DNA of 64,000 nt from Litorihabitans aurantiacus (GTDB lineage Bacteria; Actinomycetota; Actinomycetes; Actinomycetales; Beutenbergiaceae). Position 1 is the stretch's first letter. Every line of letters starts with the position of its first letter. Location of the stretch: NCBI RefSeq assembly GCF_030161595.1, contig NZ_BSUM01000001.1, positions 2,046,001-2,110,000 of the forward strand. The letters are read 5' to 3'. The translations under genes were made by a program, and so were the position numbers. Of this stretch, positions 9,178 to 18,300 are shown piece after piece. A model generated the notes under the pieces. That model had not been told where the DNA came from, did not search any database, and saw only the letters and a program-made list of their open reading frames with translations.

Positions 9178-10065
9178 TCAGACCCCGTCGGCCGTCGGCG
9201 AGGTCACGTCGATGTCGAGCCCGAGGTCCACCGACCCCGCGCCGTGCGTCAGCGCCCCCACCGAGACGAGGTCCACGCCCGTGCGGGCGATCGCCCCGAT
9301 GCTCGCCAGCGTCACTCCCCCGCTCGCCTCGACCAGCGCCCGGCCCGCGACCTGCGCCACACCGGCACGCAGGTCCTCCAGCGAGAAGTTGTCGAGCATG
9401 ATCGTGCCGACCACACCCGAGGCGAGCACGGGCTCGACCTGGTCGAGCCGGTCCACCTCGACCTCCAGGTGCGTGGTGTGCGGCAGCCGGTCGGCCGCCT
9501 CCCGGAGCGCCCGCGTGATCTCGCCGGCCGGGTGCGTCGTGAGGTGGTTGTCCTTCACCATCACCGCGTCCGACAGCGAGAACCGGTGGTTGTGCCCACC
9601 CCCGCAGACCACCGCGTGCTTCTCCAGCGCGCGCAGCCCGGGCGTCGTCTTACGCGTGTCCACCACGCGGACGACGCGTCCGCGAGCCGAGAGCGCGCCG
9701 TCGACCTCGGCCACGTACGCCGCGGTCCGGGTGGCGACGGCGACCATACGCGCCAGCAGGTTGAGCATCACGCGCTCGCCGGTCAGGACGGCGCGCGCCG
9801 GACCCGCGATGCGCGCGAGCACGTCGCCGGGGGCGAACGCCTCGCCGTCGGGCAGCACCTCGGTCACGCACACGGCAGGGTCGACGGCGCGCATCACCGC
9901 GGCCACCACGTCGCCGCACGCCATCACCCCCGCCTCCCGGGCCCGCACGACGGCGTCCGCACGCGCCGCCGCCGGCACGAACGCGGCCGCGGTCAGGTCG
10001 CCGTGCGGCGCGTCCTCGGCCAGCGCGAGGCGGACGACGGCGTCGATCGCCGCTGCGGTCAGCAC
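9178..10065 (-). CDS. nadC: Nicotinate-nucleotide pyrophosphorylase (carboxylating)
   Basis: 295 residues. The GTG at 10065 is preceded by a GGGGGCGG ribosome site and lies 10 bases after the nadB stop; frames further upstream are noncoding on this strand. Motifs: EDAPHGDLT at residue ~16, ERVMLNLL, VDTRKTTPGLRALEK, GGGHNHR and MVKDNH in the active site, and FSLEDLRAG then EASGGVTL in the C-terminal barrel. It converts quinolinate and PRPP to nicotinate mononucleotide, CO2 and pyrophosphate, the third step of the aspartate route to NAD. Middle of the nrtR-nadA-nadB-nadC-desulfurase operon. Confidence 0.96.
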   Translation of the reverse strand: MLTAAAIDAVVRLALAEDAPHGDLTAAAFVPAAARADAVVRAREAGVMACGDVVAAVMRAVDPAVCVTEVLPDGEAFAPGDVLARIAGPARAVLTGERVMLNLLARMVAVATRTAAYVAEVDGALSARGRVVRVVDTRKTTPGLRALEKHAVVCGGGHNHRFSLSDAVMVKDNHLTTHPAGEITRALREAADRLPHTTHLEVEVDRLDQVEPVLASGVVGTIMLDNFSLEDLRAGVAQVAGRALVEASGGVTLASIGAIARTGVDLVSVGALTHGAGSVDLGLDIDVTSPTADGV

Positions 10066-10075
10066 GCCCGCCCCC

Positions 10076-11716
10076 TCACACCAGCTCCGAGGCGCCGCTC
10101 GCGCCCGGCGCCAGGTCCCACGCCGTGCCTCCGACCCCGCCCGCGGCCACGAGCACGTGGTGCCGCTCGCGCGAGCCCAGGTCGGCGCCAGGAGCGGGCG
10201 CGTCGCTGCGCGTGTGCGCACCGAGCGAACCCGTGCGCGCCGCGGCGGCCGCCACGAGGGCGCGCGCCGCGAGCAGGAGGTTGGCGTCCTCGACGTCGCG
10301 CGCCTCGAGCCCCACCATCGCGTCCGGGAGGAGTGGCGGCGTGCGAAAGCCCGCCAGCACGTGCGCGGCACGGGCCAACCCGGCGGCGTCGCGTGCGAGC
10401 CCCGCGTAGTCGCTCATCACCCGCTGGAGCGAGTCGCGGTCCCAGTCGGCGGCGCCGGGGCCGTCCGCCAGGTCCACCGCGACGGGCGCGTCCCACGCGG
10501 CCACGCTCGCCGCGGTGGCGGCGCGGTGCACGCGCGGGACGCCGTCGCCGTCGTCGCCGTCCGCCGCGAGCGCGGCCACGACGCGGCGCGCGAACACCGC
10601 CGCCTCGAGCAGCGAGTTGGACGCGAGCCGGTTGGCGCCGTGGACGCCGGTGCACGCGACCTCGCCCGCGGCCCACAGCCCGGGCACGCTCGTGCGGCCG
10701 GCGAGGTCGGTGCGCACGCCGCCCATCCAGTAGTGCGCCGCCGGGGTGACCGGGACGGGCTGCGCGGTCAGGTCGTACCCGCGCTGCGCGCACGCGGCGG
10801 CGATCGTCGGGAAGCGTCGGGCGACGACGTCGGCCCCCAGGTGCGTCGCGTCCAGCAGGACGGGCGAACCCTGGCGCGCCTCCTGCGCCGCGATCGCGCG
10901 GGCCACGACGTCGCGCGGGGCGAGCTCGGCGTCCGGGTGGACGTCCGTCATGAAGCGCCGCCCGGCGTCGTCGAGCAGGACGGCGCCCTCGCCCCGCACC
11001 GCCTCGGAGACGAGGAACGGTCGCGGGCCCGCGAGCACGGTCGGGTGGAACTGCACCATCTCGAGGTCGGCGACCTCGGCGCCGGCGCGCAGCGCGATGG
11101 CGACGCCGTCGGCCGTCGCCACGGTCGGGTTGGTCGTGGTCGCGAACAGCTGCCCGGCGCCACCGGTCGCGAGCACGACGTCGCGCGCGGGGATGCGCTC
11201 GACGTCACCCTCGGGCGTGCGCACGAGGAGGCCCGTCACCTCACCGCTCTCGAGCACGACGTCGATCGCGTGCGTGTGCTCGCGCACGCTGATCCCTCGC
11301 TCACGCACGGCCGCCGCGAGCGCCCGCACGATCTCGGCGCCGGTGGCGTCCCCGCCCGCGCGCAGCACCCGCGCGTGGCTGTGCGCCGCCTCGAGCGCGC
11401 GGCACGGCTCGCCCTCCACGCTGTCGAACGTGACGCCGAGGTCGACCAGGCGCGCGACGGCGTCCGGCCCGTCCGCCGCGAGCGCCATCGCCGCGGCCGG
11501 GTCGCTCAGCGCCCCGCCCGCCCGGCGCGTGTCGCTGACGTGGCTCACCACGGTGTCGGGGCGCGGCCCGACGACGGCGACGCCGCCCTGCGCCCAGGCC
11601 GTGTTCGACTCGGTCAGCGCGCCCTTGGCGACGAGGACGACGGCAGTGCCGCTCGCCTCCGCCTCGAGCGCGACCAGGAGGCCCGCGAGTCCGGACCCCA
11701 CCACGACGAGGCTCAT
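10076..11716 (-). CDS. nadB: L-aspartate oxidase
   Basis: 546 residues from the ATG at 11716, overlapping the nadA stop by four bases. FAD-binding GSGLAGLLVALEA at the N-terminus, TAWAQGGVAVV, the succinate-dehydrogenase-family loop VQFHPTVL, capping-domain RGEGAVLLDDAG and the C-terminal GANRLASNSLLEA. It oxidises L-aspartate to iminoaspartate, using oxygen or fumarate as acceptor, for NadA. A second flavoprotein of this superfamily at 61168-62913 is in another context and is more likely a fumarate reductase. Confidence 0.96.
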   Translation of the reverse strand: MSLVVVGSGLAGLLVALEAEASGTAVVLVAKGALTESNTAWAQGGVAVVGPRPDTVVSHVSDTRRAGGALSDPAAAMALAADGPDAVARLVDLGVTFDSVEGEPCRALEAAHSHARVLRAGGDATGAEIVRALAAAVRERGISVREHTHAIDVVLESGEVTGLLVRTPEGDVERIPARDVVLATGGAGQLFATTTNPTVATADGVAIALRAGAEVADLEMVQFHPTVLAGPRPFLVSEAVRGEGAVLLDDAGRRFMTDVHPDAELAPRDVVARAIAAQEARQGSPVLLDATHLGADVVARRFPTIAAACAQRGYDLTAQPVPVTPAAHYWMGGVRTDLAGRTSVPGLWAAGEVACTGVHGANRLASNSLLEAAVFARRVVAALAADGDDGDGVPRVHRAATAASVAAWDAPVAVDLADGPGAADWDRDSLQRVMSDYAGLARDAAGLARAAHVLAGFRTPPLLPDAMVGLEARDVEDANLLLAARALVAAAAARTGSLGAHTRSDAPAPGADLGSRERHHVLVAAGGVGGTAWDLAPGASGASELV

Positions 11717-13083
11717 CGCGACGCTCCCGTCAGCGGCTTGGGCGCCGCGGCGAGCATGCGCTCGAGCGCGATGCGGGCGTGGCGCGCGACGTCGGCGTCG
11801 ACCTGGATCTCGTTGCGCCACTCGCCCTCGACCAGACCGTCCAGGGTCCAGGCGAGGTAGCCCGGGTGGATGCGGTACATCGTGGAGCACGGGCAGATGA
11901 CCGGGTCGAGGCAGAAGATCGTCCTGTCCGGGTGCTGCGCCGCGAGGCGGTTGACCATGTTGATCTCGGTGCCGATCGCGATGGTGGAACCTGGCGCGGC
12001 GTCGGCGACGAACCGGCGGATCAGCTCGGTGGAGCCGGCCGCGTCGGCCGCGTCGACCACCGGCATCGGGCACTCGGGGTGCACGACGACCTGGACGCCC
12101 GGGTGCTGCTCGCGCGCGGCGTCGATCTGCGCCGTCGTGAAGCGCTTGTGGACCGAGCAGAAGCCGTGCCACAGGATGACGCGCGCGGCGTCCAGGTCGG
12201 CCTCGGTGTTGCCGCCGAGGTCCTGGCGGGGGTTCCACATCGGCATCTGCTCGAGCGGCACGCCCATGGCCTTGGCGGTGTTGCGGCCGAGGTGCTGGTC
12301 GGGGAAGAACAGGACGCGCTCGCCGCGCTCGAACGCCCACTCCAGGACGGTCCGCGCGTTGGAGGAGGTGCACACGATGCCGCCGTGACGCCCGCAGAAC
12401 GCCTTCAGCGCAGCCGAGGAGTTCATGTACGTCACGGGGATCACGGGCAGCTTCACGCCGGGGTGGCGCTCGAACCAGTCGGCGTCGATCTCCTGCTCGG
12501 GGTCGAAGCCGTAGACCTCGGCGAGCTCCTCCCAGGCCGCCTCGACCGACTCCTCGTCGGCCATGTCGGCCATCGAGCAGCCGGCGGCGAGGTTGGGCAG
12601 GATCACGTGCTGGTCGTCGCGGGCCAGGATGTCGGCCGTCTCGGCCATGAAGTGCACACCGCAGAAGACGATGGCCTCGGCCTCGGGGCGGGTCAGGGCC
12701 GCGTTGGCGAGCTGGAAGGAGTCACCCACGAAGTCGGCGTAGGCGACGATCTCGTCGCGCTGGTAGTAGTGGCCGAGGATCACCAGGCGATCCCCCAGCG
12801 CCTCCTTGGCGCGGGTGATGCGCGCGTGCAGCTCCGCCTCGCCCATCCGCTGGTAGGCGATCGGCAGCTGGCCGGGCCGGCGGGTGGCGTTGGTGGTGTC
12901 GGCGGGCACGACGTCGGCCACGGAGGCGCCAGGGCCGTAGGTCGGCACGGCGTCGAAGTCCCAGGTGGGCTCGGCGAGGTCGGTGCCGCAGGTGGTGGTG
13001 CCCGCGGGGGCCGGGGCGGCGAGGCCGGTGGGACCGGCACCCTCCGGCGGGGCGGTGGCGATGCGGACGGCGACGGAGGTCAT
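11713..13083 (-). CDS. nadA: Quinolinate synthase NadA ([4Fe-4S] enzyme)
   Basis: 456 residues. The ATG at 13083 has GAGGAG upstream and overlaps the nrtR stop. A low-complexity Ala/Pro/Thr N-terminal extension of ~75 residues precedes the conserved core, which starts near RITRAKEALGDRLVILGHYYQRDE. Core motifs are GDSFQLANAA, FCGVHFMAETA, the Cys motif LAAGCSMADMADEE, VTYMNSSAALKAFCG, HPECPMPVV and ICPCSTMYRIHP, giving candidate Cys ligands for the cluster. It condenses iminoaspartate with dihydroxyacetone phosphate to quinolinate. The long form with two extra-Cys regions is common in actinobacteria. Confidence 0.96.
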   Translation of the reverse strand: MTSVAVRIATAPPEGAGPTGLAAPAPAGTTTCGTDLAEPTWDFDAVPTYGPGASVADVVPADTTNATRRPGQLPIAYQRMGEAELHARITRAKEALGDRLVILGHYYQRDEIVAYADFVGDSFQLANAALTRPEAEAIVFCGVHFMAETADILARDDQHVILPNLAAGCSMADMADEESVEAAWEELAEVYGFDPEQEIDADWFERHPGVKLPVIPVTYMNSSAALKAFCGRHGGIVCTSSNARTVLEWAFERGERVLFFPDQHLGRNTAKAMGVPLEQMPMWNPRQDLGGNTEADLDAARVILWHGFCSVHKRFTTAQIDAAREQHPGVQVVVHPECPMPVVDAADAAGSTELIRRFVADAAPGSTIAIGTEINMVNRLAAQHPDRTIFCLDPVICPCSTMYRIHPGYLAWTLDGLVEGEWRNEIQVDADVARHARIALERMLAAAPKPLTGASR

Positions 13084-13805
13084 GACGCGCTCCTCGGGGG
13101 TGGGGTGGGGCTGGTGGCCACGCTCTCGGCGCGGTAGCGGTAGAGGCTCGGCGGGCGGTGGCGGGTGCCCTGCAGCCGGTGACCGGTGGGTTCGACGGCG
13201 CCGGTGGCCAGGGCCTGCCGGCGGAAGTTGGCGGGGTCGAGCTCGCGCCCGAGCACCGCCTCGTGGACCGCGCGCAGCTCCGCGAGCGTGAACTCGGCGG
13301 GCAGGAACGCGTGGGCGATCGGCGAGTAGCCGATCTTGGCGCGCAGGCGGGCCAGCGCGTAGTCGATGACCTGCGTGTGGTCGAACGCGAGGTCGGGCAG
13401 TGCGCTCGCGGGGAACCACTCGACGTTGTGCGCGCGCACCGCGGCCTGGTCCTCCTCGGCCTGGACGAGCGCCCAGTAGACGATCGAGACGACCCGGTCC
13501 GCCTGGTCAGCGCCGTCGTCGCCCCCCGCGCCGCCCGCGCCGCCCGCCAGGGAGCGGTCGAGGCCGCCGAACGCGTACAGCTGCTCGAGGTAGGCCGGGT
13601 CGAGGCCGGTGGTCGAGCTCAGCGCGTCCCGCGCGGCCTGCTCGAGTCCGCACGCCTCGCCGAGCGGTCCGCCAGGGAGGGCCCACGAGCCCTCGTACGG
13701 CTCGCGGATGCGGCGCACGAGGGGGAGCCAGAGGGTGAGGGGACCGTCGTCGGGCGCGGGGCGCAGCGCGAGGATCACGCTGGAGACGGCGAGCTGCAGG
13801 GCCAT
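13080..13805 (-). CDS. nrtR: NrtR-type NUDIX transcriptional regulator of NAD biosynthesis
   Basis: 241 residues. An N-terminal NUDIX fold (about 1-135: VSSVILAL, PYEGSWALPGGPL, LEQAARDAL) lacks the full GX5EX7REUXEEXGU hydrolase motif, so it is probably a sensor of ADP-ribose or related ligands rather than an active hydrolase. The C-terminal winged-helix region (FTLAELRAVHEAVLGRELD, NFRRQALATGAVEPTG) is that of NrtR/NdnR. First gene of the nad operon with an overlapping nadA start. The ATG at 13805 follows AAGGGAGG. It likely represses its own operon through the dyad at 13829-13841. A Gly/Ala/Asp-rich insert interrupts the NUDIX domain near residue 85. Confidence 0.9.
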   Translation of the reverse strand: MALQLAVSSVILALRPAPDDGPLTLWLPLVRRIREPYEGSWALPGGPLGEACGLEQAARDALSSTTGLDPAYLEQLYAFGGLDRSLAGGAGGAGGDDGADQADRVVSIVYWALVQAEEDQAAVRAHNVEWFPASALPDLAFDHTQVIDYALARLRAKIGYSPIAHAFLPAEFTLAELRAVHEAVLGRELDPANFRRQALATGAVEPTGHRLQGTRHRPPSLYRYRAESVATSPTPPPRSAS

Positions 13806-13828
13806 CGCCCCTCCCTTCTGGTCGATCC

Positions 13829-13841
13829 GACACTAAGTGAC
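13829..13841. promoter_or_regulatory. Candidate NrtR operator
   Basis: GACACTAAGTGAC is a 13-bp near-perfect dyad (CACT-A-AGTG core with one mismatched outer pair) 23 bases upstream of the nrtR start. ACACTA half-sites are the known hallmark of NrtR/NdnR boxes in NAD operons. It also overlaps the only upstream in-frame start of the divergent SUFU-domain gene. Confidence 0.6.
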
Positions 13842-14574
13842 GGGACGAGCGTACGCCCGGTCTTATGGTCGAGGCAACCTGAAGGGTGCGACGCGAGCGA
13901 ACGACCCCGGGCGCCCGTGCGCCTGCAAGACTCGGCCGACCGCCCGCCCCACCGCAGCGGGCAGCGGCGGAGGCGGGTGGGACGCGCTGATCGTCGCGCT
14001 CGAGCGGGTGCACCCGGGCCAGGAGCCGCGCCACGTCGCCTACCCGCCCGGGGTGCACTTCGGCGCACCGCTCCAGGGCTGCTCCGCCTACGACGCCGGG
14101 GACCACTGGCACTACGTGACGTTCGGGATGAGCGAGCTCTACGTGCCGGACGACCTCGAGCGCGTCCACCCGTCCGTCTCGGGCTGGGGCTTCGAGCTGA
14201 CGATGCGGGTCCCGCGTCGCGCCGACGAGGAAGAGGCGCCCGGCTGGCCGTTCATCGTGCTGGCCGGCATCGCCCAGCAGGCGAGGACGAAGGGCGAACC
14301 CTTCCTCGTCGACGACCGCCTGGACCGGGGCGCCCCGGTCACCGGGTATCCCGACGACGCGACGGCGCCCCCGACCGGGCTCACCGCGTACGCCTTCGCC
14401 CTGGACCAGCAGCTCCAGGTCACGCACACCCCGTGAGGGCACGTGGTGTTGCTGCAGGTCGTGGGGATCACCGAGGCGGAGCGGCAGGCCATGATCGCGA
14501 CGCACACCCAGGACGTGCTCGACGAGCTGCGCCGCACCGACCCCTGGCTGCTGATGGACCCCTCCCGCGCCTGA
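13837..14574 (+). pseudogene. Suppressor-of-fused (SUFU) domain protein, interrupted by an in-frame TGA
   Basis: A SUFU-like domain starts at GWDALIVALERVHPGQEPRH and continues through SAYDAGDHWHYVTFGMSELY and SGWGFELTMRVPRR. A TGA at 14434-14436 stops translation after QLQVTHTP, yet the same frame continues with GHVVLLQVVGITEAERQAM and ends naturally at 14574, exactly the family's C-terminus. One base change (CGA or TGG to TGA) explains it. The 5' end is also weak: the only upstream start is a GTG at 13837 inside the NrtR site, with no ribosome site, and the first ~48 codons look noncoding. Either a decayed gene or a base error. The bacterial SUFU family is linked to immunity or polymorphic-toxin contexts, but none is seen here. 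Confidence 0.72.
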
Positions 14575-14626
14575 ACGCGCGTCGCGCGTCGCCGCCTCGC
14601 CCCGCCGCAGCCATCCCCGACTCCTC

Positions 14627-14840
14627 GTGGGGAAGTTCCGGACGTCAGTAGCATCCGGAACTTCCCCACCAGCGACCCGAGCAGCTCCGCCCCCGCCCCA
14701 TCAGCCCTCGTGGGGAAGTTCCGCAGGCTCAGGCCTGCGAAACTTCCCCACCAGCGAACCCGTCCGTCGCCGCCGCCGGCGCACCAGCCCTCGTGGGGAA
14801 GATCCGGACGTCAGGAGCGTCCGGAACTTCCCCACGAGGG
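14627..14840. repeat. Three tandem long palindromes (REP-like)
   Basis: Hairpin 1: arms 14627-14642 and 14654-14669, perfect 16 bp (GTGGGGAAGTTCCGGA). Hairpin 2: arms 14710-14728 and 14733-14751, 18 of 19 paired. Hairpin 3: arms 14788-14810 and 14818-14840, 22 of 23 paired. All share an outer GTGGGGAAG/CTTCCCCAC and are spaced about 83 bp, with similar spacer text CACCAGCGA after copies 1 and 2 and CAGCCCTC before copies 2 and 3. They fill most of the 366-base gap between the SUFU gene (plus) and gamma-glutamyltransferase (minus), where convergent transcripts meet. Nothing else is seen in this gap. Confidence 0.88.
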
Positions 14841-14940
14841 CCCGGACGGGGTCGGCGACCGCGGCGGACGGGTGGCCGGCAGGCACCGCAGTCGGCAGCT
14901 GCTGCCGCGCCGTCGCCCGCACCACCCCGCGCCACAACGC

Positions 14941-16775
14941 TCACCGCCCGACGGCGTACCCCTGCATCCCCCGCGGGTTCGCCGCCGCCTCGAGCAGCCC
15001 GTCCGCACGCACGCCCGCCGCCGAGATCCGCCCCAGCGTCCACGGCCCCAACTCCTCCACCCGGTGCCCCCGCGCGCGCAGCTCCGCCAGCGCACCCGAC
15101 CCGAGACGCGACTCGACCACGACACCCATCGGTTCCGCGCCCCGCGGCGAGAACGAGCTGGGGGCGTGCGTGCTGTGCCAGCTGGGCGCGTCGATCGCTG
15201 CCTGCAGCGAGGCGCCGTGGAGCAGGTGGCGCACGAGGAACGGCACGGTCCACTGGTCCTGCTGGTCACCGCCCGGGGTCCCGAACGCCGTCACGCGGCC
15301 GTCCGCACCCCGCAGCAGGCCCGGGCTGAGCGTCGTGCGCGGCCGCGCGCCGGGCCGCAGCGACGCCGGGTGCCCCTCCTCCAGCCAGAACATCTGCCCG
15401 CGCGTCGGCAGCGAGAACCCGAGCCCCGGCACCACCGGCGAGCTCTGCAGCCAGCCGCCCGACGGCGTCGCCGAGACCACGTTGCCCCACCGATCCACGA
15501 CGTCGAGGTGGCACGTGTCGCCGCGCGCCACGGTCGGCTCCCCCTCACCCGGACGCACCTCCCCGAGACCGCGGGGCCACGCGCCGTCGCTCTCACCCAT
15601 CGCCCGGCGCACGTGCTCGGGCAGGCGAGGCTCGAGCCCGCGCGGCGAACCGGGCAGCAGGCCCTCGAGCGCTCGCTCACCGATCAGCGCCGCGCGCGAG
15701 CGCACGTAGTCCGGTGCCAGCAGGTCGGCGACGGCGACCGCCCGCGGGTCCCCCGCCTCGAGCGAGTCGCCGAACCAGGCCTCGCGGTCGGCCATCGCCA
15801 GCTTGCTCGCCTCGATCACGAGGTGGATCCAGCGCGGGTTCGACGGCGCGAGGTCGCCGACGCCCGCCGCCTCGAGCAGCGCCAGCTGCTGCAGGAGCAC
15901 CGGCCCCTGGCTCCACAGCCCCGGCTTGTGGACCTCCACCCCGCCGAAGGTGAGCGACGCCGTCGCCTCCTCGCTCGCCCGCCAGGCCGCCATGTCGGCA
16001 CCGGTGAGGAACGAGCGGTGCGCGGCGCGCTCGCCGTCCGGCCCCGCACCGTCCCACTGCGGCGTACGCGCGAACGCGTCGACGGCGTCGGCCACGAACC
16101 CGGCGTAGAACGCGGCGCGCGCGGCCTCGGCCTGGGCCGCGACGTCGTCACCCGCGGCGGCGGCCTCGCGACCGAGCCGCTCGAGCGTGTCCGCGAGGTC
16201 GGGATTGCGCAGGCGCGAGCCCGGGGCCGGCGCCGCTCCCCCGGCCAGGTACACCCCCGCCGAGGAGGTCCAGTGCTCGCGGAACACGTGCGACACCGCC
16301 TCGATCGTGCTCGTCACGCGCGGCAGCGTCGGGTGGCCGTGCCGGGCGTACCCGACGGCGTAGCCCGCCAGCTCGGCGAGCGGCTTCGTCCCGTACCGGC
16401 CGAGAAGGTGCATCCACGCGCCGAACGTCCCCGGCACGACGGCGGCGAGGTGCCCCGTGCCCGGGACCGCCTCGACACCGAGGTCGCGGTAGGCCGCCGT
16501 CGTGGCCGCCTGCGGCGCCACCCCTGCCCGCACACCACCCGCGTGGAGCCCGTCGCCGCCTCGTGCACGATCACCGGCATGTCGCCGCCGAGACCGTTGA
16601 GGTGCGGTTCGACGACGTGCAGCACGAGGCCCGCGGCCACCGCCGCGTCGAACGCGTTCCCGCCCGCCTCGAGCACCGCCATCCCCGAGGCGGAGGCCAG
16701 CCAGTGCGTGGAGGCGACCATGCCGTGCGTGCCGAGGAGGTCGGGGCGGGTGGTGGTCGCGTCGTCGAGGAGCAT
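14941..16775 (-). pseudogene. Gamma-glutamyltransferase, frameshifted near its N-terminus
   Basis: The ATG at 16775 begins MLLDDATTTRPDLLGTHG and runs through VLEAGGNAFDAAVAAGLVLH and GLGGDMPVIVHEAATGSTRV. At the G run 16521-16524 the frame shifts: one extra G would give GQGVAPQAATTAAYRDL and an unbroken protein of ~610 residues to 14941. The second half holds the autoprocessing Thr in ARGDTCHLDVVDRWGNVVS and GGWLQSSPVVPGLGFSL, the hallmarks of the GGT Ntn-hydrolase family. The enzyme would cleave gamma-glutamyl bonds such as those of glutathione. No signal peptide is seen. It is divergent from an APC permease, suggesting linked amino-acid salvage. The shift is probably a sequencing indel. 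Confidence 0.88.
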
Positions 16776-16820
16776 GCCTCCATCCTCACCCGGGGGCAGC
16801 CACCAACCGACCCCGCCGAT

Positions 16821-16837
16821 GCGCAAGAGTCTTGCGC
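16821..16837. promoter_or_regulatory. Perfect 17-bp palindrome between the GGT and permease genes
   Basis: GCGCAAGAGTCTTGCGC has 8-bp perfect arms around one base. It lies 46 bases upstream of the GGT start and 32 bases upstream of the APC permease start, in their 93-base divergent promoter region. Operator-like; the regulator is not encoded nearby. Confidence 0.6.
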
Positions 16838-16868
16838 TCGCGTCGCCGCCCGTAGTGAGGTGGCCCCC

Positions 16869-18281
16869 ATGACTGGACACGCAGGCGGGGCAGCAACGAC
16901 CGGCACGGCGACGACCGCACCCTTGAGCGGCGGTGGGCTGCGGCGGAGCATCGGCGGATTCCTGCTGTTCGCCTTCATCGTCGGGGACACCCTCGGCGCG
17001 GGCATCTACACCCTGGTGGGCACGATGGCCGCCGACGTCGGGGGCGTGATCTGGCTCCCTCTCCTCATCGCGCTCGTCGTGGCCCTGCTCACGGCCGGCA
17101 CGTACGCCGAGCTCATCACGAAGTACCCGCACGCGGGCGGGGCGGCGCGATTCGCCGAGCGCGCGTTCGGCAAGCCCTACCTGTCGTTCCTCGTCGGCTT
17201 CCTCATGATGGCCTCGGGGATCACGACGGCGGCCGCGCTCGCCAACGCGTTCTCCGGCGACTACTTCACCGCGCTGGTGGACGTGAACCCGCAGCTCGTC
17301 GCGGTCCTCTTCATCGTGATCCTCACCGTCGTCAACCTGCGCGGCGTGGTCGAGTCGATGCGGGCCAACCTCCTCGCCTCGTGCATCGAGGTCACCGGAC
17401 TCGTCGTCGTGATCGCCGTGGCGACCATCTTCATCTTCGGCGGGGGCGGCGACACCGGCCGGCTCGTGCAGTTCGCCGAGGGCGTGCCGCCGCTCCAGGG
17501 CGCGTTCGCCGCGTCCATCGTTGCGTTCTTCTCCTTCCTCGGCTTCGAGGCGGCGGCCAACATGGCCGAGGAGGTCCGCAACCCCAGCAAGGTCTACCCG
17601 CGAGCACTGTTCGGCGCGCTCATCACCGCGGCCGTGGTCTACCTCGGGATCGCTCTCGGGGCCGGCGCCGTCCTGCCCGCCGACGAGCTCGCCGCCTCCA
17701 GCGGCCCGCTGCTGGCCGTCGTGGAGGCGACGGGGCTAGGCGTGCCGTCCTGGCTGTTCGCCCTCGTCGCGCTGGTCGCCATCGCCAACGGCGGGTTGCT
17801 GTTCATGGTCATGGCCAGCCGCGTCGGCTACGGCCTCGCCGAGGCCGGACTCCTGCCCCGGGCGTTCGGGAGCGTGCTGCCCGGTCGCCGCACCCCGTGG
17901 ATCTCGATCCTCGTGGTCGCCGGCTCCACCATCGGACTGTCGTTCCTCGGCAACGTGGGGCAGCTGGCCGACGTCACCGTGCTGCTCCTCCTGCTGGTCT
18001 TCATCAGCGCGAACGTCAGTGTGCTGGTGCTGAAGAAGGACCGCGTCGAGCACGAGCACTTCTCCATCCCGCGCGTGGTCCCCGTCCTGGCGATCATCGC
18101 GAGCCTGGTGCTCCTGGCCCAGCAGGACGGCGTCATCTGGCTCGGCTCGCTCGCCTACATCGCCGTCGGGACGGTCCTGTACCTGATCGCGCGCTTCACC
18201 CGCAAGCGCGAGGACGCCGCGGTGGCGGCCCGCCCGGCCGAGCCGAGCGACGCCGTCGAGCGTGTGCCCTGGGACGACTGA
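16869..18281 (+). CDS. APC-family amino acid permease
   Basis: 470 residues from the ATG at 16869, with GTGAGGTGG about 8 nt before. An Ala/Thr/Gly-rich cytoplasmic start is followed by about 12 transmembrane segments. The first carries the APC motif GDTLGAGIYTLVGTMA (unwound GxG region binding the substrate backbone), then GTYAELITKYPHAGGAARF, typical of the APC superfamily. FFSFLGFEAAANMAEEVRNP in helix 6 is a cationic or neutral amino-acid transporter signature. It imports amino acids by cation symport or exchange. Divergent from gamma-glutamyltransferase, whose products it could take up. Ends just before a strong terminator. Confidence 0.92.
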   Translation: MTGHAGGAATTGTATTAPLSGGGLRRSIGGFLLFAFIVGDTLGAGIYTLVGTMAADVGGVIWLPLLIALVVALLTAGTYAELITKYPHAGGAARFAERAFGKPYLSFLVGFLMMASGITTAAALANAFSGDYFTALVDVNPQLVAVLFIVILTVVNLRGVVESMRANLLASCIEVTGLVVVIAVATIFIFGGGGDTGRLVQFAEGVPPLQGAFAASIVAFFSFLGFEAAANMAEEVRNPSKVYPRALFGALITAAVVYLGIALGAGAVLPADELAASSGPLLAVVEATGLGVPSWLFALVALVAIANGGLLFMVMASRVGYGLAEAGLLPRAFGSVLPGRRTPWISILVVAGSTIGLSFLGNVGQLADVTVLLLLLVFISANVSVLVLKKDRVEHEHFSIPRVVPVLAIIASLVLLAQQDGVIWLGSLAYIAVGTVLYLIARFTRKREDAAVAARPAEPSDAVERVPWDD

Positions 18282-18300
18282 GCCGAGCCGCACACAGCGA

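Noticed and set aside
14434-14436. Selenocysteine or programmed readthrough at the SUFU TGA
   Set aside because: No SECIS-like hairpin directly follows and the family has no catalytic Cys at this place; a point change is simpler.
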